Assembly (NCBI RefSeq): GCF_947494755.1
Contig: NZ_CANLVZ010000006.1
Coordinates: 1 to 64,000, forward strand
Direction: 5' to 3'
Length of the DNA stretch: 64,000 bases
From: an uncultured Tateyamaria sp.
GTDB taxonomy: Bacteria; Pseudomonadota; Alphaproteobacteria; Rhodobacterales; Rhodobacteraceae
Shown here one piece after another: positions 17,676 to 26,127 of the stretch. How positions within the stretch are numbered: the stretch's first letter is position 1; each line of letters begins with the position of its first letter. Position numbers and translations under genes: made by a program. Below the pieces are notes generated by a model. The model worked only from the letters and a program-made list of their open reading frames with translations, was not told the DNA's origin and searched no databases.

Positions 17676-18001
17676 CGGGCGTGTTCCATCGCGTTGAGCG
17701 CCGGGGCGGACGCGATCATCCAGCCTGAAAACACGGTGCCATCACGACCCGTCTCGGTGATTTCAAGACCTGCAAAGGCGTTGCCAGACAGGTTGCCCGC
17801 CGGATAGCGGCATTCGGTCAGGGTGATGTTCAGACGTTCAAATGTCGCGGTTAACCCTGATCGCATTTCGATATCGACCACATTGCCGCTGAATTTATCA
17901 AGGCCGCGCAGGACAGCACCCGTCGCGGTCTCCGTCTCTTGCTGCGCACCAGCACTGGTGGCAAGCAACATGCCAATAACAAGCGCGGCGTGCATTTTCA
18001 T
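17639..18001 (-). CDS. DUF2155 domain exported protein
   Basis: 120-aa protein with a cleavable signal peptide (about residues 1-19, ending SAGAQQ) and the DUF2155 domain 'GAVLRGLDKFSGNVVDIEMRSG' in part, with the paired Cys in 'LTECRYP' and 'VWVIRCTTS'. Function is unknown. It is regularly found beside mlaD and NDUFA12 in alphaproteobacteria, as here, where its start overlaps the mlaD stop by 4 bp. It overlaps aat tail-to-tail by 37 bp. Confidence 0.88.
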   Translation of the reverse strand: MKMHAALVIGMLLATSAGAQQETETATGAVLRGLDKFSGNVVDIEMRSGLTATFERLNITLTECRYPAGNLSGNAFAGLEITETGRDGTVFSGWMIASAPALNAMEHARYDVWVIRCTTS

Positions 18002-18450
18002 TCGCTGTCGCCTCCGGAGACAAATTTCAACAGCAGGGAGATCAGGCTGACCGCGCCTTGGGTGTCGGTGATCTCGTCCCCCGGCTCGTAATAGAAGGGA
18101 GACCCACCGGGCACGATTTCCACGAAATTGCCGCCCAACAAGCCCTCGGAACTGATTACGATGGCGCTGTCGTCGGGGATTTGGGTGGTGGCGCGCAGAG
18201 ACACAATCGTGTCGGCGCGGTAGGTTTCGGGGTTCAGATCCACATCCGTCACCGTGCCGACCTTGACCCCGGCCAGACGCACATCGGTGCCCACTGTCAC
18301 GCCCTCAAGGCTGCGAAAGCTGGCATTGAGCGGGTATGTGGCGGCGCCTGCATTGCCCAGGCCCGCAACCTGCGCGCCATAGACCGCAAACCCGATTGCC
18401 GCCGCCAGTACGACGCCCCCCACAAGCACTTCTGCGGTGTTTTCCGCCAC
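17998..18450 (-). CDS. mlaD: Outer-membrane lipid asymmetry protein MlaD (MCE domain)
   Basis: 150-aa protein with one N-terminal membrane anchor (about 9-25) and a periplasmic MCE domain: 'YPLNASFRSLEGVTVGTDVRLAGVKVGTV' in part, ending 'GGNFVEIVPGG'. MlaD forms the hexameric ring of the Mla phospholipid transporter. GTG at 18450 is chosen because it gives the normal length and follows the NDUFA12 stop by 10 bp with an AGGGA site; the frame is open further upstream but inside that gene. Other mla genes are not in the window. Confidence 0.88.
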   Translation of the reverse strand: MAENTAEVLVGGVVLAAAIGFAVYGAQVAGLGNAGAATYPLNASFRSLEGVTVGTDVRLAGVKVGTVTDVDLNPETYRADTIVSLRATTQIPDDSAIVISSEGLLGGNFVEIVPGGSPFYYEPGDEITDTQGAVSLISLLLKFVSGGDSE

Positions 18451-18460
18451 AGCTGCGTCC

Positions 18461-18844
18461 CTATTCCGGGGTCCAGGCTTCGTAATCGGACCGGTCCGCA
18501 GGCTCGACCCGGCGCAGTGAGCCGGCAGGCGCATAGGCCATGGCGGTCCCTGTGAGGTTCGGCTGATGTGGCTTTTCCCAGTCTTTGCGCTTCAGCGGTT
18601 TGTCGGTTGGCGGCTCGTTCCATGTGCGGTGCAACCAGCCGTGCCATTCGGGGTCAATGCGGCTGGCCTCGGCCTCGCCATTGAAAATCACCCACCGTTT
18701 GCTGTCATCGGCATTCTTGTAGAATGTGTTGCCCTCGCTGTCGGCACCGACTTTGGTGCCCTTGCGCCACGTGAACAGTTGCGTGTTCAGCGTCTGCCCG
18801 TTCCACCAGGTCACTGACCGCAGCAAAGTGTTGAGAATGCCCAT
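18461..18844 (-). CDS. NADH:ubiquinone oxidoreductase accessory subunit NDUFA12
   Basis: 127-aa homologue of the B17.2 subunit, a supernumerary subunit of complex I shared by alphaproteobacteria and mitochondria. The typical N terminus '[15 protein letters not shown]', the mid-block '[23 protein letters not shown]' in part and the C-terminal '[11 protein letters not shown]' are present. It is the first gene of a three-gene leftward operon with mlaD and DUF2155. The nuo core operon lies elsewhere. Confidence 0.95.
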   Translation of the reverse strand: MGILNTLLRSVTWWNGQTLNTQLFTWRKGTKVGADSEGNTFYKNADDSKRWVIFNGEAEASRIDPEWHGWLHRTWNEPPTDKPLKRKDWEKPHQPNLTGTAMAYAPAGSLRRVEPADRSDYEAWTPE

Positions 18845-18916
18845 GTTTCGCCTCCGACGCTTTGGGTAAGTCTATGCCGTATCGCGCGCGCGCCGTCCAG
18901 AGGACACGCGCGCGCA

Positions 18917-19279
18917 TCAGGCAGGGATCAGCGCAGTCACTTCGATCTCGATCCGGAACTTGGGATCAAGCAGCCCGCATTCAATCATCGTGGCCGCAGG
19001 TGGATGCGCACCAAAGGTCGCCGACAGGATCGGCCAGCACGGTTCGAACTCAGCCCGGTCCGGCAGCATATAGGTGACGCGCACCACGTTCTGCCAGTCA
19101 GCCCCCGCCTCGAGGAGTGCTGCGTGGATGGTTTTGAGCGCATCGCGACACTGATCGGTGACCGTCTCGCCCTGCCCCACGGTGCCCGCCACGTGCACCC
19201 AACCGCCTGCGACAACGGCGCGGCAATAGCCTACTTTGGGTTCGAACTCACCGCCCGAGGAGATGCGTTTGATGGTCAT
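18917..19279 (-). CDS. RidA family protein
   Basis: 120-aa RidA/YjgF superfamily protein. Canonical RidA members hydrolyse reactive enamine/imine intermediates. Visible family lines are 'GYCRAVVAGGWVHVAGTVG' and 'VVRVTYMLPDRAEFE'. The catalytic Arg of archetypal RidA (R105 in the 'RVAV.V' context) is replaced near the C terminus, where the chain reads 'DPKFRIEIEVTALIPA', so it may belong to a Rid subgroup (Rid4-7) without imine deaminase activity. Monocistronic. Confidence 0.88.
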   Translation of the reverse strand: MTIKRISSGGEFEPKVGYCRAVVAGGWVHVAGTVGQGETVTDQCRDALKTIHAALLEAGADWQNVVRVTYMLPDRAEFEPCWPILSATFGAHPPAATMIECGLLDPKFRIEIEVTALIPA

Positions 19280-19297
19280 GTCCGGCCTCTGGTTTTT

Positions 19298-19322
19298 GGG
19301 CGTGCCACAGGCACGCCTTACG
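19298..19322 (+). repeat. Hairpin repeat, ACA loop, CGCC-TTACG flank (copy 3)
   Basis: Structure: GGCG-TGCC, loop ACA, GGCA-CGCC, then TTACG. The variable inner four pairs (TGCC/GGCA) differ from copies 1 and 2 yet still pair fully. It lies between the ridA start and the clpX stop. Confidence 0.8.
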
Positions 19323-19381
19323 GGGGATGTGAAAAAAGCGCGCCCGCAAGCACGCCCTTTTTGTTCAGCGACGCACCTCGT

Positions 19382-20647
19382 TCAACCAGCCGAGGCAGGC
19401 TCTTTCTCCGCATCCGCGTGAATCATGAGCGGCGCGGCGTCCGAGTTCACTGCCTCTTCGTTCACGACCACTTCGGTCACCGACTCAAGACCCGGCAATT
19501 CGAACATTGTGTCGAGCAGGATATCTTCGAGGATCGAGCGCAGACCCCGCGCACCTGTCTTGCGCTCAATCGCGCGTTTGGCGATGGCGCTGAGGGCGTC
19601 GTCGGTAAAGGTCAGTTCGGTGTCTTCGAGTTCGAACAGGCGCTGGTACTGTTTCACCAACGCGTTCTTGGGCGCGGTCAGGATGGTGACAAGCGCATCC
19701 TCATCCAGATCCTCAAGCGTCGCCAGAACCGGCAAACGACCCACAAATTCAGGGATCAGACCGAATTTCAACAGGTCTTCGGGTTCGAGATCGGTAAAGA
19801 TCTCGCCCACGCCGCGATCATCATTGTCACGCACATCCGCGCCAAAGCCCATGGCCGAGCCTTTGCCACGCGCCGCGATGATCTTGTCGAGACCCGCAAA
19901 GGCCCCGCCGCAGATGAACAGGATGTTGGTTGTGTCCACTTGAAGGAATTCCTGCTGCGGATGCTTGCGCCCGCCTTGCGGGGGCACGGAGGCAACGGTG
20001 CCTTCCATCAGTTTGAGCAACGCCTGCTGCACGCCCTCACCCGATACGTCGCGGGTGATCGAGGGGTTTTCGGATTTGCGCGTGATCTTGTCGACCTCGT
20101 CGATATAGACGATGCCGCGTTGGGCCCGTTCGACATTGTATTCCGAGGACTGGAGCAGCTTGAGGATGATGTTTTCGACATCTTCACCGACATAGCCCGC
20201 TTCGGTCAGGGTCGTGGCATCCGCCATGGTGAACGGCACATCCAGAATGCGCGCCAGCGTCTGCGCCAGCAAGGTCTTGCCGCACCCCGTGGGGCCGATC
20301 AGCAGGATGTTGGATTTCGCCAGCTCGATATCGCCGCCCTTCTGGGCGTGATTGAGGCGTTTGTAGTGGTTGTGCACGGCCACGGACAACACGCGCTTGG
20401 CCGTCGCCTGGCCAATGACGTAATCGTCAAGCACGCCGCAGATATCCTTGGGGGTCGGCACACCGTCGGTGGATTTGAGGCCGGACGCTTTGGTTTCCTC
20501 GCGGATGATGTCCATGCACAGCTCGACGCACTCATCGCAGATGAACACGGTGGGGCCCGCAATCAGTTTGCGCACTTCGTGCTGGCTCTTGCCGCAAAAG
20601 CTGCAGTAGAGGGTGTTTTTGCTGTCGCCGCTCGAATTCGTGGCCAT
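19382..20647 (-). CDS. clpX: ATP-dependent Clp protease ATP-binding subunit ClpX
   Basis: 421-aa AAA+ unfoldase that delivers substrates to ClpP. The N-terminal zinc finger uses Cys15, Cys18, Cys37 and Cys40. Walker A is [10 protein letters not shown] near residue 120, Walker B is VYIDEVDKI, and the pore loop GYVGED is present. In Caulobacter-like alphaproteobacteria ClpXP controls the cell cycle. ATG 20647 is the standard start (M-A-T-N); the frame stays open upstream without support. It lies 175 bp downstream of clpP on the same strand. Confidence 0.97.
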   Translation of the reverse strand: MATNSSGDSKNTLYCSFCGKSQHEVRKLIAGPTVFICDECVELCMDIIREETKASGLKSTDGVPTPKDICGVLDDYVIGQATAKRVLSVAVHNHYKRLNHAQKGGDIELAKSNILLIGPTGCGKTLLAQTLARILDVPFTMADATTLTEAGYVGEDVENIILKLLQSSEYNVERAQRGIVYIDEVDKITRKSENPSITRDVSGEGVQQALLKLMEGTVASVPPQGGRKHPQQEFLQVDTTNILFICGGAFAGLDKIIAARGKGSAMGFGADVRDNDDRGVGEIFTDLEPEDLLKFGLIPEFVGRLPVLATLEDLDEDALVTILTAPKNALVKQYQRLFELEDTELTFTDDALSAIAKRAIERKTGARGLRSILEDILLDTMFELPGLESVTEVVVNEEAVNSDAAPLMIHADAEKEPASAG

Positions 20648-20822
20648 GTCGCGTCCTTCCCGGCTGGATGCCGCAATTTCTGGTGCCGGAATCCCGCCCG
20701 GCGCGCCCCGCGTGACTGCCAGCTTAGGCCAGCCCTGCGGGGTCCACAATCGTCTTTTTGCGCGGCCCTTGCGTCAGCCCGGACCGCGTCACGGACACCC
20801 CTGTCACAGGGGCGTGCACGCA

Positions 20823-21464
20823 TCAGGCGTCCGCGTCTTCCGCCTTGCCACGGCTTTCGACGATTTCATCGACGTGGCCCCATTCCTTCGCCTCTTCGGG
20901 CGTCATCCAAGTGTCGCGGTCCATTGCTTTCTGGACCGTTTCATAGTCCTGACCGGAATGTTTGACGTACATCTGATACATCCGCTCGCGGGTCTGTTCG
21001 ATGTGGCGGGCCGAAATCAGGATGTCGGCGGCCATACCCTGCGAACCCCCTGAGGGCTGGTGAACCATGATTTCGGAGTTGGGCAACGCGAAGCGCATGC
21101 CAGGCTCACCCCCGATCGCGATGGCCGACCCCATGGATGCCGCCATGCCGCAAATCAGCGTCGAAACCTTGGGCCGAATGTACTGCATCGTGTCATAGAT
21201 CGAAAAACCGGCTGTCACTTCGCCACCGGGCGAGTTTACATACATGCTGATCTCCTTGGAGGGGTTTTCCGCCTCAAGGTGCAACAACTGGGCGACGATC
21301 AGGTGGCTCATCCCGCTGTGGATCGGGCCGTTGATGAAAATGATCCGCTCTTTCAGCAGGCGCGAAAAGATATCATAGGCCCGTTCGCCCCGGCTGGTCT
21401 GCTCGACCACCATCGGGACCAGATTATTGGTGACGTGTTGGAATTGTTCAATGGGATCGCGCAT
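20823..21464 (-). CDS. clpP: ATP-dependent Clp protease proteolytic subunit ClpP
   Basis: 213-aa serine peptidase forming the tetradecameric barrel. Catalytic Ser100 is in MAASMGS, His125 is in MVHQPSGG, and the acidic residue is in the MDRD stretch at about 171-174. The substrate-groove line '[12 protein letters not shown]' is also present. ATG 21464 gives the standard N terminus 'MRDPIEQFQ...[20 protein letters not shown]'. It is transcribed ahead of clpX, as usual. Confidence 0.97.
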   Translation of the reverse strand: MRDPIEQFQHVTNNLVPMVVEQTSRGERAYDIFSRLLKERIIFINGPIHSGMSHLIVAQLLHLEAENPSKEISMYVNSPGGEVTAGFSIYDTMQYIRPKVSTLICGMAASMGSAIAIGGEPGMRFALPNSEIMVHQPSGGSQGMAADILISARHIEQTRERMYQMYVKHSGQDYETVQKAMDRDTWMTPEEAKEWGHVDEIVESRGKAEDADA

Positions 21465-21597
21465 GGAGTCCTGCCTCGTCGAATATTTGCGAGACCATAC
21501 CCGCAAACAAGTTACCCGAGTCTTAGTATCGCCTTTTGGGACCTGCAAGGGCACCTGCGCGCTTGAAGCCGCTTAACTGCCCGCTACGTCGCCCGCC

Positions 21598-22824
21598 ATG
21601 AGTGACGCATTGACCCGTTTTCCCCCCACCCGCACCGCCGCCCTTGAGCGTTTGCAGCGCTTCGTGCCCCACGCCGGGCGCGACTATGCCGCCCGGCGCA
21701 ACTATGATCTGGGTCGGGATGGGCATGCGGGCGTGTCGACGCTATCGCCCTATCTGCGCGCGCGTCTGATCACCGAGACCGAGGTGCTGCATGCCACCCT
21801 CGGACGTCACAGCCCCGCAGCGGCGGAAAAGTTCATCCAGGAGGTGTTCTGGCGGACCTACTGGAAAGGCTGGCTGGAGATGCGCCCGGCCGTCTGGGGC
21901 CAGTACAAAAGCGCGCTGAAACAGGCGCTGAATGATGTGCAGACACAGGCGGGCCTGCGTGACCGATGGGAGGCGGCCTGCACCGGCCAAACAGAGATTG
22001 CGTGCTTTAACGCCTGGGCACAAGAGCTTGTCGAAACAGGATATTTGCACAATCACGCCCGGATGTGGTTCGCCTCGATCTGGATTTTCACGTTGCGTTT
22101 GCCGTGGGAGTTGGGGGCGGATTTCTTCTTGCGTCACTTGCTGGATGGTGATCCCGCGTCCAACACGCTCGGCTGGCGATGGGTGGCGGGGATTCAGACG
22201 CCGGGCAAGACCTATCTCGCCCGCACCTCCAACATCTCGAAATTTACAGAAGGGCGGTTTGCGCCAAAATGGCAGCTTGCGGGCGAGGCTGTCGCGCTCT
22301 CGGGGCCACCCGTCCCGCCGGTCTCGGCCTTGCCCGAGGCGGGGCGGTTTGATCCGGCCAAGCGGACCGCGCTGATCCTGCATGACGCGGATATGAGCCC
22401 ATCCTACCTGATCGATGCCGGTTTGCGCCCTGCGGTGACCACGATCCTGCGCACCCGGTCGCATCTTTCCCCGCTTGAGGTTGCGCCCCACGTCACAGCA
22501 TTCGCCGACGGTGCCCTTGAGGATATGATGGATCGCTACGCCTCACCCCTTGGGAGCATTTCAAAAACGGCTGCAACGCCGGATGATCTGATGGCATGGA
22601 TTGCGCGCACAGACGCAGAGCAGATCGTGACACCTTACGCGCCCGTGGGGCCTGTGGCGGATCTGTTTGGCGCACTGTCCGACATGCCGGATGCGCCGGA
22701 CCTTGTGCAAATCCGCCGCCCCTATGACAGCGCCGCGTGGCCGCATGCAACTCACGGATTCTTCCGCTTCAAAAAAGAAATCCCCGCGCTGCTGGATCAA
22801 CTGCGCGAGGAGAAAGCCGCCTGA
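21598..22824 (+). CDS. Photolyase/cryptochrome-like FAD-binding protein with a C-terminal alpha/beta domain
   Basis: 408-aa protein that begins directly with the photolyase FAD-binding helical domain: 'RNYDLGRDGHAGVSTLSPYLRARLI' in part, 'EVFWRTYWKGWLEMRP' and the FAD line 'ASNTLGWRWVAGIQTPGKTYLARTSNI' in part (about 190-215). The usual N-terminal antenna alpha/beta domain is missing. The C-terminal 150 residues look like an alpha/beta domain (TALILHDADMSPSYL; IVTPYAPVGPVADLF), so the domain order appears swapped. A DNA-repair role is inferred only from the fold. It is convergent with znuA. Confidence 0.82.
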   Translation: MSDALTRFPPTRTAALERLQRFVPHAGRDYAARRNYDLGRDGHAGVSTLSPYLRARLITETEVLHATLGRHSPAAAEKFIQEVFWRTYWKGWLEMRPAVWGQYKSALKQALNDVQTQAGLRDRWEAACTGQTEIACFNAWAQELVETGYLHNHARMWFASIWIFTLRLPWELGADFFLRHLLDGDPASNTLGWRWVAGIQTPGKTYLARTSNISKFTEGRFAPKWQLAGEAVALSGPPVPPVSALPEAGRFDPAKRTALILHDADMSPSYLIDAGLRPAVTTILRTRSHLSPLEVAPHVTAFADGALEDMMDRYASPLGSISKTAATPDDLMAWIARTDAEQIVTPYAPVGPVADLFGALSDMPDAPDLVQIRRPYDSAAWPHATHGFFRFKKEIPALLDQLREEKAA

Positions 22825-22831
22825 GCGCCAC

Positions 22832-23965
22832 CTATTTCAGACAATCCGCTAGCGACGTGGCCATACCGCGCAGCAATGCCGGATAAAGCGTTGGTCCGAC
22901 CTCAAGGGCGGCCCCCATCGGGTCCATCTCACCAAGCTTGATGGTGCCAAGCGCGTCGAGCATGCCACCTGCAAATTGCGGCTCGCGCATGGCGCAGACG
23001 GCGTCGAACTCGGCAACCTCGTCGCGCAACTCAGCTACCCGAGCAGGACTTGGCGCAGCAGCGTCGCTGGCGGACACAGCGCCGACAGCTTCGACCCCGA
23101 AGCGGTTTTCAAAGTAGTGATAGGCGTCGTGGAACACGACAAAGGGGCGGCCCACCACGGGGGCTAGCATTGATGTAATTTCACCCTGCAAGGCGTTCAT
23201 ATCAGACGAAAAAGCTGCCGCATTCGATGCATAGACATCACCGTTTTCGGGGTCCTTTTCCGCAAATACCTGTGCAATGGCCTGCGCCCAGATTACGGCG
23301 TTTTGCGGGTCGAGCCAGGCGTGCGGATCAAAGGCACCGTGATCGTGGCCTGCGTGGGCGTCCGCGTGGTCTTGGTCCGCGTCATCGTTATAGGCCTCAC
23401 CGGCGTGGCCATCATGCGCGTGTTCGTCGTGGGCGTGGTCGTGATCGGCGTCTGCCTTCACCTCGTCTGCGTGCTCATGGTGGGCATCGTCATCATGGGC
23501 GTGCTCATCACGATCATCGTGGTCGTGCTCCGCCTTCGCCTCCTGTGCGTGATCATCGTGATCGTCGTGGTCATGCGCCTCATGTTTGGCCCCATGATCA
23601 TGGTCGTCGTGACTGCCAAAGGCGGCGTTCTCGCGCATCTCGAGCAATTGAGTGCCCGGCAAATCAAGCAGCTCGATCACCTCTGCCCCTGCCGCAAGCT
23701 CCGTGATCAGACCCTCAAGCCATGGGGCCAGCCCTTCGCCCACCCAGACAACAACGTCAGCCTGGTCCAGCGCGCGAGCCTCGGAGGGGCGCATGCTGTA
23801 GCCGTGCGGCGAGGCGCCGGGCGCGACGATCAAATCCGGCTGCCCAAGATCGCCCATCACAGCGGCCACAATGGAATGCACCGGTGCAATATCGACCGCC
23901 ACTTTCGGAACTTCAGCCGCAGCCGTCCCACCCCACACACATGCCGTCACGAGAATCGCCCGCAT
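22832..23965 (-). CDS. znuA: Zinc ABC transporter substrate-binding protein ZnuA, with long His-rich loop
   Basis: Periplasmic zinc-binding protein of the TroA/ZnuA family. The signal peptide is at about residues 1-18 when ATG 23965 is used (ATG 23977 also possible). Metal ligands are expected in 'APGASPHGY' and 'FDPHAWLDPQN' and the later 'FHDAYHYFENRFG'. Between the first two lies an Asp/His-rich loop of roughly 92 residues holding about 25 histidines, much longer than in E. coli ZnuA. It is divergent from zur, with two Zur-box palindromes between them, so repression by zinc is expected. Confidence 0.94.
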   Translation of the reverse strand: MRAILVTACVWGGTAAAEVPKVAVDIAPVHSIVAAVMGDLGQPDLIVAPGASPHGYSMRPSEARALDQADVVVWVGEGLAPWLEGLITELAAGAEVIELLDLPGTQLLEMRENAAFGSHDDHDHGAKHEAHDHDDHDDHAQEAKAEHDHDDRDEHAHDDDAHHEHADEVKADADHDHAHDEHAHDGHAGEAYNDDADQDHADAHAGHDHGAFDPHAWLDPQNAVIWAQAIAQVFAEKDPENGDVYASNAAAFSSDMNALQGEITSMLAPVVGRPFVVFHDAYHYFENRFGVEAVGAVSASDAAAPSPARVAELRDEVAEFDAVCAMREPQFAGGMLDALGTIKLGEMDPMGAALEVGPTLYPALLRGMATSLADCLK

Positions 23966-23984
23966 CCTGATCTCCAATTCGTAC

Positions 23985-23997
23985 GTTATATCATAAC
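23985..23997. promoter_or_regulatory. Zur box 1
   Basis: GTTAT-ATC-ATAAC, a palindrome matching the alphaproteobacterial Zur operator core GTTATAnTATAAC. It lies just upstream of the znuA start on the minus strand, in an AT-rich gap between znuA and zur. Confidence 0.75.
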
Positions 23998-24016
23998 ATT
24001 TCTGCGCTCTTGCTAA

Positions 24017-24033
24017 ATGTAATACTATAACAT
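24017..24033. promoter_or_regulatory. Zur box 2
   Basis: ATGTAATACTATAACAT, an imperfect palindrome with outer arms ATGT/ACAT and the same GTnATAnnATAAC core as box 1, about 32 bases away centre-to-centre. One box probably controls znuA and the other zur-znuCB. Confidence 0.72.
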
Positions 24034-24071
24034 ATCAAGCCGAAAGATGCAGGCTTATTCAGGACAGCGCC

Positions 24072-24554
24072 ATGACAGCCTTCGGGTTCCAACCCCACGA
24101 TCACACCGACTGCATCCGCACAACGCTGGCGCAGGCGGATGCCTATTGTGCGGAGCACAAGCTGAAACTCACGCCCATACGGCGGCGTGCGCTGGAGATT
24201 TTGCTGGCCGAGCACCGCGCGCTCGGGGCCTATGATCTGCTGGCGGTCCTGGCCAAGGATGGACTGGGCACCGCCCCGCCCGTCGCCTACCGCGCGCTTG
24301 ATTTCCTAACCTCCGCCGGTTTTGCGCACAAGATCGAGGGGCTGAACGCCTACATCGCCTGCGCCCATTTCGGGGCCGATCACAGCCCGGCCTTCCTGAT
24401 CTGCACCTCCTGCAAGTCGGTGGCCGAAGCGGAAACCACAGCCACCCAGGGACGCCTGGGCGAAGCCGCCCGCGCCGCCGGGTTCGCCATCAGCCGCACA
24501 GTGGTCGAGGCTTTGGGCCTGTGCCCGCAATGCCAAGAGGCCCCATGCGCCTGA
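24072..24554 (+). CDS. zur: Zinc uptake regulator Zur (Fur family)
   Basis: 160-aa Fur-family repressor. The winged-helix part contains 'LTPIRRRALEILLAEHRALGAYDLL' in part. The regulatory zinc region has CAHFGADHS, and the structural zinc site has CTSC and CPQCQEAPC near the C terminus. Its location, divergent from znuA and overlapping znuC, identifies it as Zur rather than Fur or Irr. It should be autoregulated through the two boxes upstream. Confidence 0.92.
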   Translation: MTAFGFQPHDHTDCIRTTLAQADAYCAEHKLKLTPIRRRALEILLAEHRALGAYDLLAVLAKDGLGTAPPVAYRALDFLTSAGFAHKIEGLNAYIACAHFGADHSPAFLICTSCKSVAEAETTATQGRLGEAARAAGFAISRTVVEALGLCPQCQEAPCA

Positions 24555-25279
24555 TCACCACCACCGGTCTGACGCTGAAACAGGCGGGCAAGACTGTGCT
24601 GCGCGATGTGAACATGCATATCGACCGCGGCGAAATCGTCACGCTTGTCGGCCCCAACGGATCGGGAAAATCTACTCTTGTCAAAGGTTTGATCGGCGCA
24701 CTTAAACCGGAAGCCGGCACCGTGGACACTCTGGACAACCTCCGGATCGGATATGTGCCACAAACGCTGCATATGGACGGGTTGTTGCCGCTGACGGTAG
24801 CGCGGTTCCTGTGCCTGCCTCATCGTCACAGCAAGGACGCCATGGCACGAGCGCTGACCGAGGCCGGTGTGCCCTCTCTGGCAGGCACTCAAATGCGCGC
24901 CCTCTCCGGTGGGCAGTTTCAGCGCGTCCTGCTGGCGCGGGCGCTGTTGATGGCACCGGACCTTTTGATCCTTGATGAGGCCACGCAAGGGTTGGACCAG
25001 CCCGGCGCGGCGGCGTTTTACCAGCAGATCGCGGATGTGCGGCGCGATCTGGGCTGCGCCGTGCTGATGGTCAGCCATGATCTGCACGTGGTCATGGCGG
25101 CCTCGGACCGGGTGTTGTGCCTGAATGGCCATGTCTGTTGTGAAGGCACGCCGGACGTGGTGCAGGACGCCCCCGAATACCAGGCTCTCTTTGGCACCGG
25201 CACCCAAGGCGCGTTTGCGATTTACCGGCACGACCATGACCACGCGCATGATCACGACCACGAGCATGACCATGCTTGA
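24545..25279 (+). CDS. znuC: Zinc ABC transporter ATP-binding protein ZnuC
   Basis: 244-aa ATPase with Walker A GPNGSGKSTL, signature LSGGQFQRVLLARAL, Walker B LLILDEATQGLD and switch His in 'VSHDLHVVM'. ATG 24545 overlaps the zur stop by 10 bases, so the genes are coupled. The C terminus ends in a run of alternating His/Asp with eight histidines, an unusual cytosolic metal-binding tail that mirrors the His-rich loop of ZnuA. Confidence 0.94.
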   Translation: MRLITTTGLTLKQAGKTVLRDVNMHIDRGEIVTLVGPNGSGKSTLVKGLIGALKPEAGTVDTLDNLRIGYVPQTLHMDGLLPLTVARFLCLPHRHSKDAMARALTEAGVPSLAGTQMRALSGGQFQRVLLARALLMAPDLLILDEATQGLDQPGAAAFYQQIADVRRDLGCAVLMVSHDLHVVMAASDRVLCLNGHVCCEGTPDVVQDAPEYQALFGTGTQGAFAIYRHDHDHAHDHDHEHDHA

Positions 25280-26069
25280 CGATTTTCTGGTGCGTGCGGG
25301 ACTTGCCGGGATTGGCACGGCGCTGGCGGCTGCGCCCTTGGGCTGCTTTGTGGTGTGGCGGCGCATGGCCTATTTCGGAGACGCGACAGCCCACGCCGCC
25401 CTCCTTGGTGTTGCGATGTCGCTGGCGCTGCAAGGGCCGATCATGCTCGGGGTGCTCTGCGCTGCGCTGCTGATGGCGCTGATGGTGCAGACCCTGTCCG
25501 GGCGCGGTCTGGCCGAGGATACGTTGCTGGGGGTCACCGCCCATTCGGCCCTTGCGGTCGGGCTGGTCGCGGTGTCGTTCCTGTCCGGCGTGCGAGTCGA
25601 TCTGATGGCCTATCTGTTTGGCGACATTTTGGCCGTGTCCAAGGCAGACCTTGCGGTCATCTGGGGCGGGGCGGCAGTGGTAATCAGCTTGATGCTGTGG
25701 CGCTGGCAACGGCTGCTCACGGCCACGCTGAACCCTGATCTGGCACAGGCCAGCGGCATTTCGTTTCGCGCCGAGCAGCTGGTGATCACGATCGCTCTGG
25801 CTGTCACTGTCGCCGTCGCGATCAAGGCGGTCGGAGCCTTGCTGATCGGCGCACTGTTGGTCATCCCGCCCGCCGCCGCCCGCCCCCTTGCGCGCACGCC
25901 CGAGATCATGGCGCTGTTGACCGCATTGATCGGCAGTGTCGCGGCCATTGCGGGTCTGGGCGCGGCATTCCAGTTCGACACCCCCACAGGGCCGACAATC
26001 GTCTGTGTGGCGGCGGGCATTTTCACGATCACCACCTTGGCGGGCCGGTTCGGACGGCAGAACGGGTAA
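25272..26069 (+). CDS. znuB: Zinc ABC transporter permease ZnuB
   Basis: 265-aa permease of the ABC-3 family with about eight helices, beginning 'DDFLVRAGLAGIGTALAAAPLGCFVVWRRMAYFGD' in part, and carrying 'FLSGVRVDLMAYLFGDIL'. It starts 8 bp before the znuC stop, in the overlapping zur-znuC-znuB order. ATG 25272 is used; the longer open frame runs through the His-tail codons of znuC and is not credible. Confidence 0.93.
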   Translation: MLDDFLVRAGLAGIGTALAAAPLGCFVVWRRMAYFGDATAHAALLGVAMSLALQGPIMLGVLCAALLMALMVQTLSGRGLAEDTLLGVTAHSALAVGLVAVSFLSGVRVDLMAYLFGDILAVSKADLAVIWGGAAVVISLMLWRWQRLLTATLNPDLAQASGISFRAEQLVITIALAVTVAVAIKAVGALLIGALLVIPPAAARPLARTPEIMALLTALIGSVAAIAGLGAAFQFDTPTGPTIVCVAAGIFTITTLAGRFGRQNG

Positions 26070-26127
26070 TGGGTCGGTGGGCGGGGCGGCTTTGCGCCAG
26101 CAAACAGCGTCCGACCAGCGGCCCGGA

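Noticed and set aside
23303-23706. Valine-rich plus-strand frame in the znuA region
   Set aside because: It is the antisense of the His/Asp-rich loop of ZnuA; the hydrophobic composition is a codon artefact.
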